Shown: in pieces, positions 49,851 through 61,429 of the stretch
How positions within the stretch are numbered: position 1 is the stretch's first letter
How the letters are laid out: each line of letters begins with the position of its first letter
DNA from: Mustela lutreola
Lineage: Eukaryota; Chordata; Mammalia; Carnivora; Mustelidae
Reading direction: 5' to 3'
DNA: 64,000 nucleotides
Assembly (NCBI RefSeq): GCF_030435805.1
Contig: NC_081291.1
Coordinates: forward strand, 13,787,001 to 13,851,000
Notes under the pieces: generated by a model
What the model was told of the DNA's origin: nothing
The model's input: only the letters and a program-made list of their open reading frames with translations
Databases searched by the model: none
Position numbers and translations under genes: made by a program

Positions 49851-51764
49851 CTCGTGGACTCCCCGTGAGACTGGAGAATTGTTGGCTGAGAGTTTGATCC
49901 CTGCCTGCCCACCCCCCCCCAGCCTGGTCACCCAAGCTGTGTGCAGACAAAATCCCCCCCCACCACCCAGGAGGGAGGGTGGCTCTCCCCTCACCAGGGA
50001 CAGCCGCGGGTCCTAGCAACCACACAGCCACGCCAGGCTTCCCTGGACCCAGCCCCCCTGGCGGGGGCAAGGGATAAAACAGGGGCTGGGTCTCCTGTGC
50101 TCACCCCCTCTCCTGTTTTGACTTGTCATCCCGTCTGCTTGACCTTCCTGTCCTGCGTCTCAGGCGTGGGCTCTGCCCGCTCCATGGTGTTCCTGCGTTC
50201 AAGCCTTTGGTGGGCTTGTGTGTTTGGGGCCCTGCAGGGGTTCGGCTGCACCAGGGTACTGCCCGGGGCCTGGGCCGGTGCTGCCCGGCTTGGGCTGGGG
50301 AACTTGCTGTGCCTCCAGCCGGGAATGAATGTCCAAGCCGGCCAGCAGTGCTTTGCTCTCTCGGGGACATCTGCTCACTGGGTCGGGTCCTGGATAACTT
50401 GCTTATTTTTTTATTAAACGTTGCTGGTTGGTTTTCACATCAGTGTTTGCTTTTCTTGGTCCACTGCGTTGCTCACCACCAACACAGGCTCACACTTCCC
50501 ATACCTTCCAACTGCCTGGCCAAGACATGGGAGAAGGTGACGGCCAGCCAGGCGCTGGAGGGAAGCCCACTGGTGGAGGGAGTGTGGGGTGAGGGTGGTG
50601 TGAGCCCCGTTTCCAGCCTACCCGCCCCATAAAACCTCCCTGAAATAGCCCAGGGACAGATGACCCACCCCGCGCCAACTGCAGGATCGTCTCTGGTCAC
50701 AGGAGGAGAGACGCTGTCATGTTCTGGGGTCTCCAGAAATCACACCCCCAAGATGAGGATTTGATTTGTCCCAGACGTGACCCCAGGAAGCCACGATGCG
50801 GGTGGGGACGTGAGACAAGGAGGGAAGGAGCCCTGAAGGAGGCCCCCAAGAGCAATTGAGTCTGGGCTGCTGGAGGCCCCCGGGAGAGAGCAGGGAGCAT
50901 GCGCCTCTGAGAGGTCCGGCCCCAGGGGCAATGGAGGCGGGGCACTTAGCCACACCCAGCTCTTCGTCAAATACTGGAAGGTTCTCTAGATCCTTCAGCC
51001 CTCGGAGCATGTGGGTGCATACCCAAGCCTTTTACAAAATAACATAGACGGCGTGTGATCCTTGTGGAAGAATTAGAACATACAGCTAAACAAACTGAAA
51101 AAGTCCAGTTAAATCCTATATCCTCAGAGAAGATAACAATGAACATTTTGGTGAAAAAAACCTTCCAGCCTCACCCATGTGCAGGGTGCAAATATACATG
51201 CATATTCAAAAAGAGGATCATGTTCCATATACGGATTCGATTCCCCCCCCCCCGCCCGACTGTACACATTTTTATTCCATAAACATGGGATCCATTGGCA
51301 CCTGGTTTTTCAGCAATTTTCTTTTTTAAATTTAACAACATATTGTGAACGTTCTAATCAGGGCAGACTCCTATGAATTTCTCATGGATTGTCACATACA
51401 ATGTTCAGCGATGGTGACAGACTGCCATTTACGTGGCCGTTCTGACCCCAGACAGTCACCGCCTGACTGAGAGCCGTGCTACATGTCCCATCCTTCCTGC
51501 TGGAGTTATTTCCGTTGGGTGAATCGATGCAGGTGAAAATGCTGGATTCACGTGTGTGCAGGGCTCATTGCATGCGGCTACCGTATTTACCCTTCTTACC
51601 GTATTGACCCTCTTTGCTCGATCTTGTCTGTTCGTGTGTTTACAGAGGGGGATGATGCCAGTGTATTAACCTCCCATAGAACGTTGGAGTCATTTCTCAT
51701 GTGTTCCAGTTATGTGGGACGTTTCTAAATCTTATTTTAACCCAGTGAATGTCATCTGGGGTGT

Positions 51765-51960
51765 TTTTGTTCCTCGAAACATCGGGTGACATTTGGAGAC
51801 GTTTGTGGTTGTGGTGACTGGGAGTGGTGCTATTAGAATGGGGATGGTGCTATTAGAATGCAGGGATGCCCCTGCATATCCTCAAGGGCAAGGGCATAGG
51901 GCAATTCCCTGACAAAGACTGATTTGGCCTCAGAGTCCACAGGGCTCTCACTGAGAATCC
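51765..51960 (+). mobile_element. MER20-like hAT DNA transposon relic
   Basis: GGTGACATTTGGAGACGTTT, TTGTGGTTGTGGTGACTGG and GGGATGCCCCTGCATATCC follow MER20. An internal 18-base piece with GGTGCTATTAGAATG is duplicated in tandem. Confidence 0.65.
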
Positions 51961-52121
51961 TGCGCCAGTTCCATTCAGCCTCTTGGGGACCTGAGTCTGT
52001 GGCATGAAGTGAAGCTTCCTTTGCTACAAAATCTCTCTAAAACAGATTCTCAGGCTTTGCTTTCAGACTGAAGGGGTTAGAAGCTTAGAGGTGGTGACTG
52101 GGAATCCCAATTTTATTCTAT

Positions 52122-52314
52122 TTTTTAAAAAATATTTTTTTATTTATTTGACAGAGAGAGCCACAGCGAGAGAGAGAACACAAACAAGAGGAGTGGGAGA
52201 GGGAGAAGCAGGCCTCCTGCCGAGCAAGGAGCCCGATGCGGGGCTCGATCCCAGGACCCTGGGATCATGGCCTGAGCCGAAGGCAGATGCTTAATGACTG
52301 AGCCACCCACCCCG
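52122..52314 (-). mobile_element. CanSINE
   Basis: Reverse copy with CCAATTTTATTCTA on both sides (about 52107 and 52315). Confidence 0.95.
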
Positions 52315-52372
52315 CCAATTTTATTCTAAATAAAATCTCCAAAAGACTCATATCCTTCCTTCTGGAATATAT

Positions 52373-52549
52373 AGGTAGATAGATAGATAGATATCTATAT
52401 CATCTATCTATTTATCTATATAAATATCATCTGATATATGTATGTTTCCATGTTTCCACTGAGATACACACACACACACACACACACATATTCATTCCAT
52501 ATATACATGGAAATCTGCATATAAATAAATAAATAAATAAATAAATAAA
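52373..52549 (+). repeat. Cluster of simple repeats (TAGA, CA, AAAT)
   Basis: (TAGA)n near 52373-52396, related ATCT runs to 52435, (CA)n at 52467-52488 and (AAAT)n at 52519-52549. Confidence 0.9.
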
Positions 52550-52564
52550 ATCTCACAAGTTATA

Positions 52565-52850
52565 TTCAGAAGTCTGAAATCAGTTTCACTTGGGTATAGT
52601 CAAGATGTCAGCAGGGTTGGTTCCTCCTGGAGGATCTAGGAGAGATTCTGTGCTCTCGTTTTTTTCCAGCTTCTGGAGATTGCTGGCATGCCTCGACTCA
52701 GCCCCTTCCTGTATCTCCCCAATCCCTTGCTTCTGTCATCGCATCTTCTACTTCTTCATCGGACCTTCTTCCATCCCTCTTACAAAGACCCTTGGATTAC
52801 ACTTAGGGCCCACTTGGATGATCCAGGATAATGTTCCCATCATCTCAAGA
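52565..52850 (-). mobile_element. MLT1-type LTR fossil (ERVL-MaLR)
   Basis: AAGATGTCAGCAGGGTTGGT, TCCTCCTGGAGGATCTAGG and CAAAGACCCTTGGATTAC-type text place it as an antisense solo LTR, old and decayed. Confidence 0.65.
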
Positions 52851-52865
52851 TCCTCAGTCACTTCT

Positions 52866-52969
52866 ACAATGTTCCTTTTGCCATTCCCACGTGTCCTTCC
52901 ACAGGGGCCATGCTATGCTTCTCTATATCCTTTTGATTTTTAGCATATGCGCTGCCAAAGCCAGCGCTC
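52866..52969 (-). pseudogene. U6 snRNA pseudogene
   Basis: The minus strand reads GAGCGCTGGCTTTGGCAGCG, then CATATGCTAAAAATCAAAAG, AGAGAAGCATAGCATGGCCC and GGAAGGACACGTGGGAAT. This tracks U6 from its 5' end (GTGCTCGCTTCGGCAGCAC) through the ACAGAGA region to the 3' part. It has several substitutions in normally invariant positions, and there is no TATA or proximal sequence element upstream, so it is a dead retrotransposed copy. Confidence 0.85.
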
Positions 52970-52997
52970 CTTTTGTCATTTGAAGTAATAGTCACGG

Positions 52998-53116
52998 GGG
53001 CACCTAGTGGCTCAGTCAATTAAGCGTCGGACTCTTGCTCTCGCTCAGGTCTTGATCTCAGGGTTGTGAGTTCAAGCTCCCTGTCGTGGAGCCTACTTTA
53101 AAAAAAAAAAAAAAAA
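52998..53116 (+). mobile_element. Older CanSINE
   Basis: GGGCACCTAGTGGCTCAGTC, AATTAAGCGTCGGACTCTTG, GGGTTGTGAGTTCAAGC and an A-tail; the short, tRNA-like older type. Confidence 0.85.
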
Positions 53117-53309
53117 GTAACATTCACAGATTCTGGGCAATGGAATGTAGGTATCTTTGATGGAGGCTTTATTTAGTCTACCATATTCATCCTTTTAGCA
53201 GGCTGTAATTGTGGCTGGGTCTATGGATGTGTCATAATTTCTTATGTATCATAATGTAGCACAGCAGTCAGAATTAAGGGTGGGAAATAGAAACCACTTG
53301 AGGTGTTTT

Positions 53310-53408
53310 TTTTTTTTTAAGTGAACTGTATGTCCAATGCAGGGTTTGAACTCATGACCTGGAGATCAAGATTCTCATGCTCTACTGACTGAGCCAGCCA
53401 GGCACTTC
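53310..53408 (-). mobile_element. Older CanSINE
   Basis: Reverse copy: T-tract, GCAGGGTTTGAACTCATGAC and ACTGAGCCAGCCAGGCAC. Same older type as the copy at 52998. Confidence 0.82.
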
Positions 53409-54569
53409 AAAAAAACGCCTTGAGGTCTTTTGACACAAAGCGTTTCATATAGGAATTTCACAAAGACTCAACTCTGCTGTTGTAGCATGAGAGCAGCAGA
53501 AATGGAGTTGGATGAATGAAGCATGGCCTTGTGCCAATAAAACTTTATTTATAATAATAGGTAGTGGGCTGGATGAGGTCCACGCGGCAGAGTTTACCAC
53601 TCCTGGTGCAGGGGAGCAGGACCAGGACTGGTCTTACAGGAATAACTCTGCAGAACCTGCTCACTGGGGGGAACCGAGGCTCCCTCAAATCAAGGCAGGG
53701 TGCAGGAGGTCCTCGAAACCTCTGACTTTGGGCACACACCCTGTATCTGCAATCCAGAAATAGAATGCCACCTTTGTGTTGCCATGACGGCTTTTCAACC
53801 CCCACCAAGTTTGTCACTGGAGAAGGGAATGCAGATTCCAGAACAACAGGTGTTTCCATGGCTGGTTGCTGGCGGAGAGAAGAGGAAGAAAAACCCAAGA
53901 CAGCTCTGGTCTCTTCTGCCTTCCACATGCCCCCAGGCTTCTCCATAGCTGGACCTGAACACGTGCCCAGCTGTGGCAAACTATGAGCCTGGCTGCAGCT
54001 CTGTAGCCTCTGCCTGGAAAGGGGTTGGATCGGGGCAGGTCCTGAAGTCAACCCACCACTTCCTCCTCGTTTATTACTGTACTTTACGGTGATGGGAAGA
54101 ATGACTGTGTAATTGTAGGATGCATAATCACGGAATCTATTATATGTAATTGCAGCATTAGGAACACAGTAATTATCATGCGATATAATAAATTATGTAA
54201 TGAAATGTAATCGCACATAGATCATGAATCACAGAAATGTGTAATACCCTCCGGGAAACTGTTTCTCTTGTTCCCTGGGTGATCGTGGCAGGTGGCATGC
54301 GGAGGTGTGGGGAGATGGGAGTGGGATTAGAGTCGATTAAGGGGTGGGGGCGAGAGCTGGAGGACAGGGTGAGGTTGAAGCTGGGGGTTCCGGGACAGTG
54401 GAGGGTGGGCTGAGCATGGGGATGGTGTTGGAGTTTAGCCACAGGCTAGGGGAGGTGCAGAGAAAGAGGCTAGAGCGGGGAGCTGAATAATGGATTAGGT
54501 CAGAAGTTGGCACCCTCTGGCCCAGGGGCCCAAGACCATCCAGCCAACTGTTTTTCTTTTTAATCTTTA

Positions 54570-55600
54570 AAATGGGGATGAAATTGAGATACTCTAAACT
54601 TCGCTGTATGCAAGTGGACGATTGCACAGCATTTAGTAGATTCACAGTGTGTGCAGTCATCAGAAATTCCCATCCTCCCAAACTGGGACTCTGTCCCCAT
54701 GAAACACAAACTCCTGCTCCCCTCTCCGCCCAGCCCCTGTCACCCACTGTCCTACATTCTGTCTCTGTGGATCTGGCTATTCAAGGGGGATCAAAAGTCT
54801 TCGTCCTTTGGTGACCAGCTTCGTTCACTCAGCAAGGGGTCCTTGAGATTCACCCGTGTTGAGACCTGGGTCAAAACCTCCTTCCTGTTCAAGGCTGGCG
54901 AGTCTTCCAGGCTGTGGATAACCCACCTCGTGCTGGTCCATTCCTCCACTGATGGACACTGGCTTGCTTCCACATTTCGGCTCTTGTAAACCATGCTGTT
55001 CTGAATATGGGTGTCCAAATACCTCTTCCAGACCTGGCTTTCAGTTCTTTAGAGGATATTCCCAGAAGTGGAATTGCTAGGTCACATGGTAATTCTATTT
55101 TTAATCTCTCTCTCTCTCTCTGCCTCTTTTTTTTTTTTAAAAAAGATTTTATTTATTTATTTGACACAGAGAGAGAGATCACAAGTAGGCAGAGAGGCAG
55201 GCAGATAGAAAGGAGGAAGCAGGCTCCCTGCTGACTAGAGAGCCCAATGCGGGGCTCAATCCCCAAATCCTGGGACCATGACCTGAACCGAAGGCAGAGG
55301 CTTTAACCTGCTGAGCCACCCAGGCGCCCCTACTTTTAATCTCTTTGGGACTCTCTCTCCTGTTTTCCACCGGGGCTGCTCCGTTTTACATGCTCACTGA
55401 CAGGACACGAGGGTTCTGATTTCCCCACATCTTCAATGCTTGCTGCCTTCTGGGGTTTTTGGTAGTAGCCTCTTGATGATAAGAGGTAGAATCCTCCTTT
55501 TAAAAAAAAATCCTTGATGTTGTGCTTTTCTTTTTTTAAATTAATCACACGTACGTATCCTGAAACTAGATCTGTGTTTGTAAATATATGTAACTAGTCG
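54570..55600. mobile_element. Old L1 fragment split by a CanSINE
   Basis: TGCACAGCATTTAGTAGATTC, GTTCACTCAGCAAGGGG, CACCCGTGTTGAGAC, AGTGGAATTGCTAGGTCACA and, after the SINE, ACCGGGGCTGCTCCGTTTTA follow the L1 T-rich strand. Confidence 0.7.
55128..55330 (-). mobile_element. CanSINE inside the L1 fragment
   Basis: Reverse copy; CTATTTTTAATCTCT before and CTACTTTTAATCTCT after fit a target-site duplication. Confidence 0.93.
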
Positions 55601-56101
55601 CTGGGCTGGCTTGCCATGGTCATGCCCTGTGAAGATGTGTAAGACTGATTTTGTCCCCGTCAACATCACGCGTCTAACATTCATTCACATCCTTTGTCAG
55701 AGAAGAGCTGCCCTCACACCAGAGAGAAGGTCCCATGCCCACAGGTATGGTGTTGGCCAGGAGCCTCAGTGGTTCCAAAGCCAGCCTGTTTGGTTCTCGG
55801 AGCACAGCAAACAGCAGGAGTGAGCCTCTGTCCCTAAGCCTCGCGGGTGACGTGACAGAGACCACAGACTGAGGGACACGGGACCAAGGGCTGAGCCCCT
55901 GGGGTTGCAAGCAACAAACAAGTCTGTCCCCTGGGTCAGGGAGTGAGCTGTGATGGAGAAGTCACGCTGTGTAGCCCACACATCTAGCTCTGGAAACTGC
56001 CTGGTCTCAGAGGAGAGAGAGAAAACCCTGAGCTGTGCGAGATTCCACTTCTGCTCCCTGGTGGGATGGGGGCGCAAAACAGAAATTAAATTCAGCTGCA
56101 G

Positions 56102-56503
56102 GGGCGCCCTGAGCGGCTAAGTCAGTTAAGCGTCTGACTCTTGGTTTTGGCTGGGGCTGTGATCTCAGGGTGCGTGGGTTTGAGCCCCACATCCGGCTCT
56201 GTGCAGAATCCACTTGAGAGGGGTGCCTGGGTGGTTCAGTGGGTTAAAGCCTCTGCCTTTGGCTCAGGTCATAATCCCAGCGTCCTGGGATCGAGCCCCG
56301 CATCGGGCTCTCTGCTCAGCAGGGAGTCCGCTTCCCTTCCTCTCTCTCTCTCTGCCTGCCTCTCTGCCTACTTGTGATCTGTCAAATAAATAAATAAATT
56401 CTTAAAAAAAAAAAAAAAGAATCCACTTGAGAGTCTCTCTTCTTTTCCCTCTGCCCCTCCCACTTGTGCACTTTCTCTCTTTAATAAATAAATCTTTTAA
56501 AAA
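56102..56503 (+). mobile_element. Older CanSINE interrupted by a younger one
   Basis: Outer forward copy with target site AAATTAAATTCAGCTGCAG before and AAATTAAATTCAACTGCAG after. Its parts are 56102-56220 and 56418-56503. Confidence 0.94.
56221..56417 (+). mobile_element. Inner CanSINE of the nested pair
   Basis: Forward copy with a perfect 16-bp duplication, AGAATCCACTTGAGAG, at 56205-56220 and 56418-56433, taken from the outer SINE. Confidence 0.96.
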
Positions 56504-57180
56504 ATTAAATTCAACTGCAGAAAAATAAGATTTTGTTCTTTGTGTGTTTATGAAATGAGATTCTCACCTGCTACATTAAAAAACAAAACAAAACAAAACA
56601 GGTAGGGACCAAAGTGGGACTGGGCAGGACCTATCTGAGCACAGCCTTGGACTGATGGCCCAGAGAAAGGCTGGAGGTGAGGATGAGGTCAGGGGGTGAG
56701 ATCCTTAGTCCCAACCCACTCCCCTTGGAGGAGGCCTAGGTAGGAACCCTGATTTATCAAACTGCATAAGACCCGGCAAGCCAGAACACCTCCAGGACGA
56801 TATTCACATCACAGAACCGCGTCTGTCTCACTGCCAACAACCTTGCTGATGACGTTGACCTGAACCTATAGGAAGAAAGTGTTACCCAGGGCAGGGACAG
56901 CCTTGTCAAGGGTAAGAAGTGAGCCTGGTGACCAGGAACTCACCCCCAGAGAAGAAGCAGATTGGCTTCTTCCCTGGTTTTTGAAGAGCCAGCTTGGGGT
57001 CCCAGCACACCCCCATCCCACCCCCAGTATCATGGGATGGTCCCTCCTGCATCTGTCCTCCCTACACTTCTTGGATGAACAAAGCCTGACTAATTTTTGG
57101 GAACAATTTTGTGCCTTCCTATGTTGGCCAGAGGTGTTGGGACAGTGGGATTGATTCCTTCCTTCCTTCTTTCCTTCCTC

Positions 57181-57379
57181 TTTTTTTTTTTTTAAAGATT
57201 TTATTTGAGGGGTGTCAGGGTGGCTCAGTTGGTTAAGCGGCTACATTCAGCTCAGGTCATGATCCCAGGGACCAGGGATCGAGCCCTGTGTCGGGCTCCC
57301 TGCTCTGTGGGAGAACCTGCTTCTTCCTCTGCCTGCTGTTCTGCCTACTTATGATCTCTCTATGTCAAATAAATAAAGT

Positions 57380-57433
<54 letters not shown>

Positions 57434-57796
57434 GATTTGTCTGGGAGAGGGGCACCTGGGTGGCTCCGTTGGTTAAGTGTCCGCCTTCAGCTCGGGTCAT
57501 GATCCCAGAGTGCTGGGATCGAGTCCTGTGCTGGCTCCCTGCTCAGTGGGGAGCCTCCTTCTCCCTCTGCCTGCTGTTCCTCTACTCTCTCTCTCTCTCT
57601 CTCTCTCTGACAAATAAATAAAATCTTATTAGAAAGAGAGACAGCACAAGCAAGATGAAAGGCAGAGGGAGAAGTAGACTCCCTGCTGAGTGGGGAGCCT
57701 GACCCCAACTCAGACCATGGACTCGATCCCAGGACTCTGGGATCATGACTTGAGCCAAACGCAGACGCTTAACTGACTAAGCCACCCAGATGCCCC
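57181..57796. mobile_element. Three CanSINEs in one another
   Basis: A reverse outer copy (tail side 57181-57207, body 57629-57796) is split by two forward copies (about 57208-57382 and 57450-57628) that are separated by a TA microsatellite. The outer site reads GGACAGTGGGATT before and GGACAGTGTGATT after. Confidence 0.88.
57383..57429 (+). repeat. (TA)n microsatellite
   Basis: About 23 TA units grown out of a SINE tail. Confidence 0.97.
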
Positions 57797-57813
57797 AGGA
57801 CAGTGTGATTTCT

Positions 57814-58025
57814 TTTTTTTTTTTTTTTCTTCAAGATTTTATTTATTTATCAGAGAGAGAGGGAGAGAGAGCGAGCGCAGGCAGACAGAGTGGCAGGCAG
57901 AGGCAGAGGGAGAAGCAAGCTCCCTGCCGAGCAGGGAGCACAACTCGGAACTCGATCCCAGGACTCTGGGATCATGACCTGAGCCGAAGGCAGCTGCTTA
58001 ACCAACTGAGCCACCCAGGCGTCCC
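57814..58025 (-). mobile_element. CanSINE, fourth at the same site
   Basis: Reverse copy flanked by GACAGTGTGATTTCT at 57799-57813 and 58026-58040; the left repeat is itself the 3' target copy of the previous SINE. Confidence 0.95.
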
Positions 58026-58948
58026 GACAGTGTGATTTCTGAGCGATTTCTTGCAGTGTTGATTCCTCCCTCCAGGCTGGGAGGCGATCACCACCATCCC
58101 AGGAATTCTCAATACATTTTTATTACTTAAGCTGGGAAAAACACAACACAACACAATGCCACAGCCACACATGGGGCTGTAGGGTGAGTATGAGTGTGTC
58201 CTAAGTCGCTTGAGCTAAGAGCAGGAGCTGCCCAAAGTCCAATCAGGTGCTGGCTCTCCCCACTCTGCAATATGCCCCCACTCTGGGCCTCACTTGCCCT
58301 TCTCCAAACCTACCTGTGGACCAGTTGCATTCGTGGGTGGGAAGTGTGTTCAGCAGCGTCTGCGAGTACTAAGGGGTCCCTGGGTTTGTTGCCAATATTG
58401 GAATGCAAGAAGGCCACCACATGTCTGAGGTTGTGTGCTTTTGCTTTTTTTAATGTCTGCTGTTAATAAAATATTTTTACAGAGACCAAAAAGTCGGAAT
58501 AGTGCAAAACATCTCAACACCATGCATTCATGACCACTTCTCGTTGGTTTTAAACATTTGTTCCAAGTCACATATTTACAGAGAGATGGGGTGGGGGTGG
58601 CGTCTGTGCAGACACCGGACCAACGGGATGGAATTAAAACAAACAAACAAACAAACAGCATTTTGAGTTCACATTTGCAATCACATGCTAAGAGAAGGTG
58701 TGTGGAGGAAGAACCCCCTTTGACTGCGTGGCCAGGTTTGGGGGGTTTCAGGGGGCCGGGGCCAGGGGTGCAAAGTAAGTCCCCCTGGCTGTATGGCCTG
58801 GGATGCATGGGGGTGGGGGTGGGGGTGCCCACTCCGCCGGTGACCGGTGCCTCAAGAGAGCCACTATGGTTAGGCGTGGGTTGGGGAATGGGGGAGGTCT
58901 TACTAGACACCGTCAACTTGATTTCTCTCTTTAAGAAAATAAAAGGCA

Positions 58949-59135
58949 GGGGCGCCTGGGTGGCTCAGTGGGTTAAGCCGCTGCCTTCAGCTCAGGTCAT
59001 GATCTCAGGGTCCTGGGATCGAGTCCCGCATCGGGCTCTCTGCTCGGCAGGGAGCCTGCTTCCCTCTCTCTCTCTCTCTCTCTGCCTGCCGCTCTGCCTA
59101 CTTGTGATTTCTCTCTGTCAAATAAATAAATAAAA

Positions 59136-59175
<40 letters not shown>
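58949..59175 (+). mobile_element. CanSINE, very young, with long A-tail
   Basis: Near-consensus forward copy with an A-tail of about 35 bases and a perfect 16-bp duplication, AAGAAAATAAAAGGCA, at 58933-58948 and 59176-59191. Confidence 0.96.
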
Positions 59176-59179
<4 letters not shown>

Positions 59180-60602
59180 AAATAAAAGGCAAAGAGAAAA
59201 GCAACACGTGTCAGCGAAGACGACTTTGGTCCTTGACAGTTCTTAGGAAAGGATGTTCAGGGGGCAGACGGTGTCGTGATCCGAAACGACCCCCCAGTGA
59301 GCTCCCCTCCCGCTCCACTGGGGCAGCAGAGTTTAGGGGCGACTCTGGGCTGTCCCTGCTCTGCCCCGCCCCTCGGTGTCCCCATCTACAAAATGAACAG
59401 CGCAGGGTGTGGGGGACAGCAAGGTCTCTGAGGTCCCAAAGATTTCTAGTTGGGTGTTAAGTTTTTTGCATCTCTGATGGGGGCACGGTGAGGTTTCAGG
59501 CTCTGGGGCCTGAGAAGGATTGCGGGTCAAGGCCAGGCACCTGCTCGTTTCACATAAATCCTTCCAGGATGGGCTGGTGAGAGCCAGAGAGAACAGTGGG
59601 TTCCTCTTCCTTCTAGATCCCCTACTTTTCTCCCCATCTCTGAGTCTCCATCTCAAGGCTGTTCTATGCCCCTTCCACCACCACCCAGAGACCCTCAAGA
59701 TCTTCCTGGGCATGATCTCGCCCTCTTGATTTCTCCCCTTCTCTTTCTCTCTATCCTTCCCTCTTCTCTCATTGTGTCCTTACTCTGGGACACTGTCCCT
59801 TTTGGGGGGGGTGGGGGCACAGGAAGAAGTGATCAGCTCTGTCCAAAATGCCCCTCAATATCACACACCCCCCCTCCCCAACAAAGGGCCAACCCTACTT
59901 TGTCCTTTCCCAGACCCGTGAAAATCTAGGGCACATTCCTGGCATGAAATGAGGCCCCACCAGGGCTCAGAACTTTGGGCACCCCAGGTGAGGTGGTGAA
60001 TGGCCTTGGGGAAACCCTGCTCCTCTCTGACGCTTGTTCCGATACAGAAACTTTGTAGTTCCAAAGGCTTCCAGGCCCTGAGACTCCTTTCCTGTCTCCT
60101 CCTTGTCTGCTCTGGCCCTCTGTCTACTCTGTGTTGTGTGACTCAGCCGCAGTCTTGCTGGAGCACGTTCTGTGTGCCCAGGCTTACGTGGGAGGGGAAG
60201 GGTGGTATGGACAGACATGGATAGACATGCACGTGAACCCCCCACCCCAAGACATAATTCTACTAGTCATACCCTCCCCATCATCCCCTGTGCCCAGTCT
60301 GTACTTGGCGAATTTGGGCCTATCCAGAGGCCTCAGACCCTAGTTGGGGGAAATAGAGCGTGTCACAGACAACTCCCACCCCTTGGCATCAGGGACAGAG
60401 GCTAGGGGAAGTTCTGAGGAGGAGCAGGGAGGGTTTTCTACAGGAGAGGATATTTGTGATGGGTTTTGAGGGATAACTAGGAGTTCTCTGGGGGAAATTA
60501 GAGGGAGTAAATTTCCGAAACAGTTCTAGCCTGGGAGTCAGAAAGTCATTCAACAAATGCTACCTAAAGCTCCCTCCATGTGTCTGGGCGGTGCCGGGGA
60601 AG

Positions 60603-60605
<3 letters not shown>

Positions 60606-60632
<27 letters not shown>
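60606..60632 (+). repeat. (CA)n microsatellite
   Basis: About 13 CA units. Confidence 0.95.
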
Positions 60633-60637
<5 letters not shown>

Positions 60638-61429
60638 TCATTCACACACATGGGCAGGCCTTGACCAAAGACTCCCAAGGACTCTAGGGAAATAAGTTGG
60701 CTCTCTCAGGCAGAAGCTCAGCTCCCCCTTTTCCTGCTGGTCATCCATAAATATTTCTGGGTTCACCCCAGGTCATATTACTTCCCCTTAGGAGTGTTGC
60801 TGGTGTTCTCAACCTGAATTATGTATCCACCTCACTCCCACCTACCCCTGAAGGCGGTCTGAATTTAAAATCTGCCTCTCAGTCCATGCAATAGATTCTA
60901 AGCTCCCTCCTTGCCAACCCCCACCTGCCCCTGGCTCCAGCCCCCTCCCCCACCATCCTGTGGGAAGACTGGCATCTTAACCTCTGATTTAGAACCTTCT
61001 GGCACCTGAATCTGCCTAAAATCAGGGGACAAAGAACACCTCCAGGTAACTTCTCTGAGAAAGTAGTGCCATTTCTTCCAGACTTGTTCACATACCAGGA
61101 AATCATCAATATAAACATACAACTCTCAATGCCTAAGGTCTGCACATGGCCTCCTTAGAAATGCCAAACCCTTGGGCAGTGCACAATGTGGACAACTGTA
61201 CCTAGTGGACTGGGGTTTATCTAAGGGGTGAGTTTGTTTTTTCTTTTTAATGTATCCTTCAAAAACCTTCTCAGGTATTAGTTTCAGTGTTCCCAAAGCA
61301 CTTTGCCTCTCCCCCAAACTGCATTGGTCCATTCTTCATGAGGTGGCCAGAGGGAGCTTTTGAAACCTGACTTCCAGACTCTCCTGAGCTTTTAAATCTC
61401 CTGGTGTTCCCCAAGTCTCTTAGCATAAA

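Larger units (their letters stand above)
49024..50440 (+). terminator. COLGALT1: COLGALT1 3' UTR and poly(A) signal
   Basis: ATTAAA at 50413-50418, followed by a GT-rich stretch (TTGCTGGTTGGTTTTC), is the best end signal. The UTR carries five diverged copies of one repeat unit at 49158-49850 and a CTCF-like site at 49688. Confidence 0.7.
50441..58118. other. COLGALT1-UNC13A convergent spacer
   Basis: No protein gene is supported. It holds a MER20 relic (51765-51960), simple repeats (52373-52549), an MLT1-type LTR relic (52565-52850), a U6 pseudogene (52866-52969), L1 relics (54570-55600), nine or more CanSINEs and unique DNA at 50441-51700, 53410-54560 and 56520-57140. Confidence 0.65.

Noticed and set aside
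57383-57429. TA repeat as a possible origin or attachment site
   Set aside because: It grows out of a SINE tail and is a plain microsatellite.
61070-61190. Minus-strand reading with a YIDD-like reverse-transcriptase motif
   Set aside because: Only one short motif is seen, without the neighbouring domains of a polymerase; chance or a trace of a very old element. Not supported as a feature.
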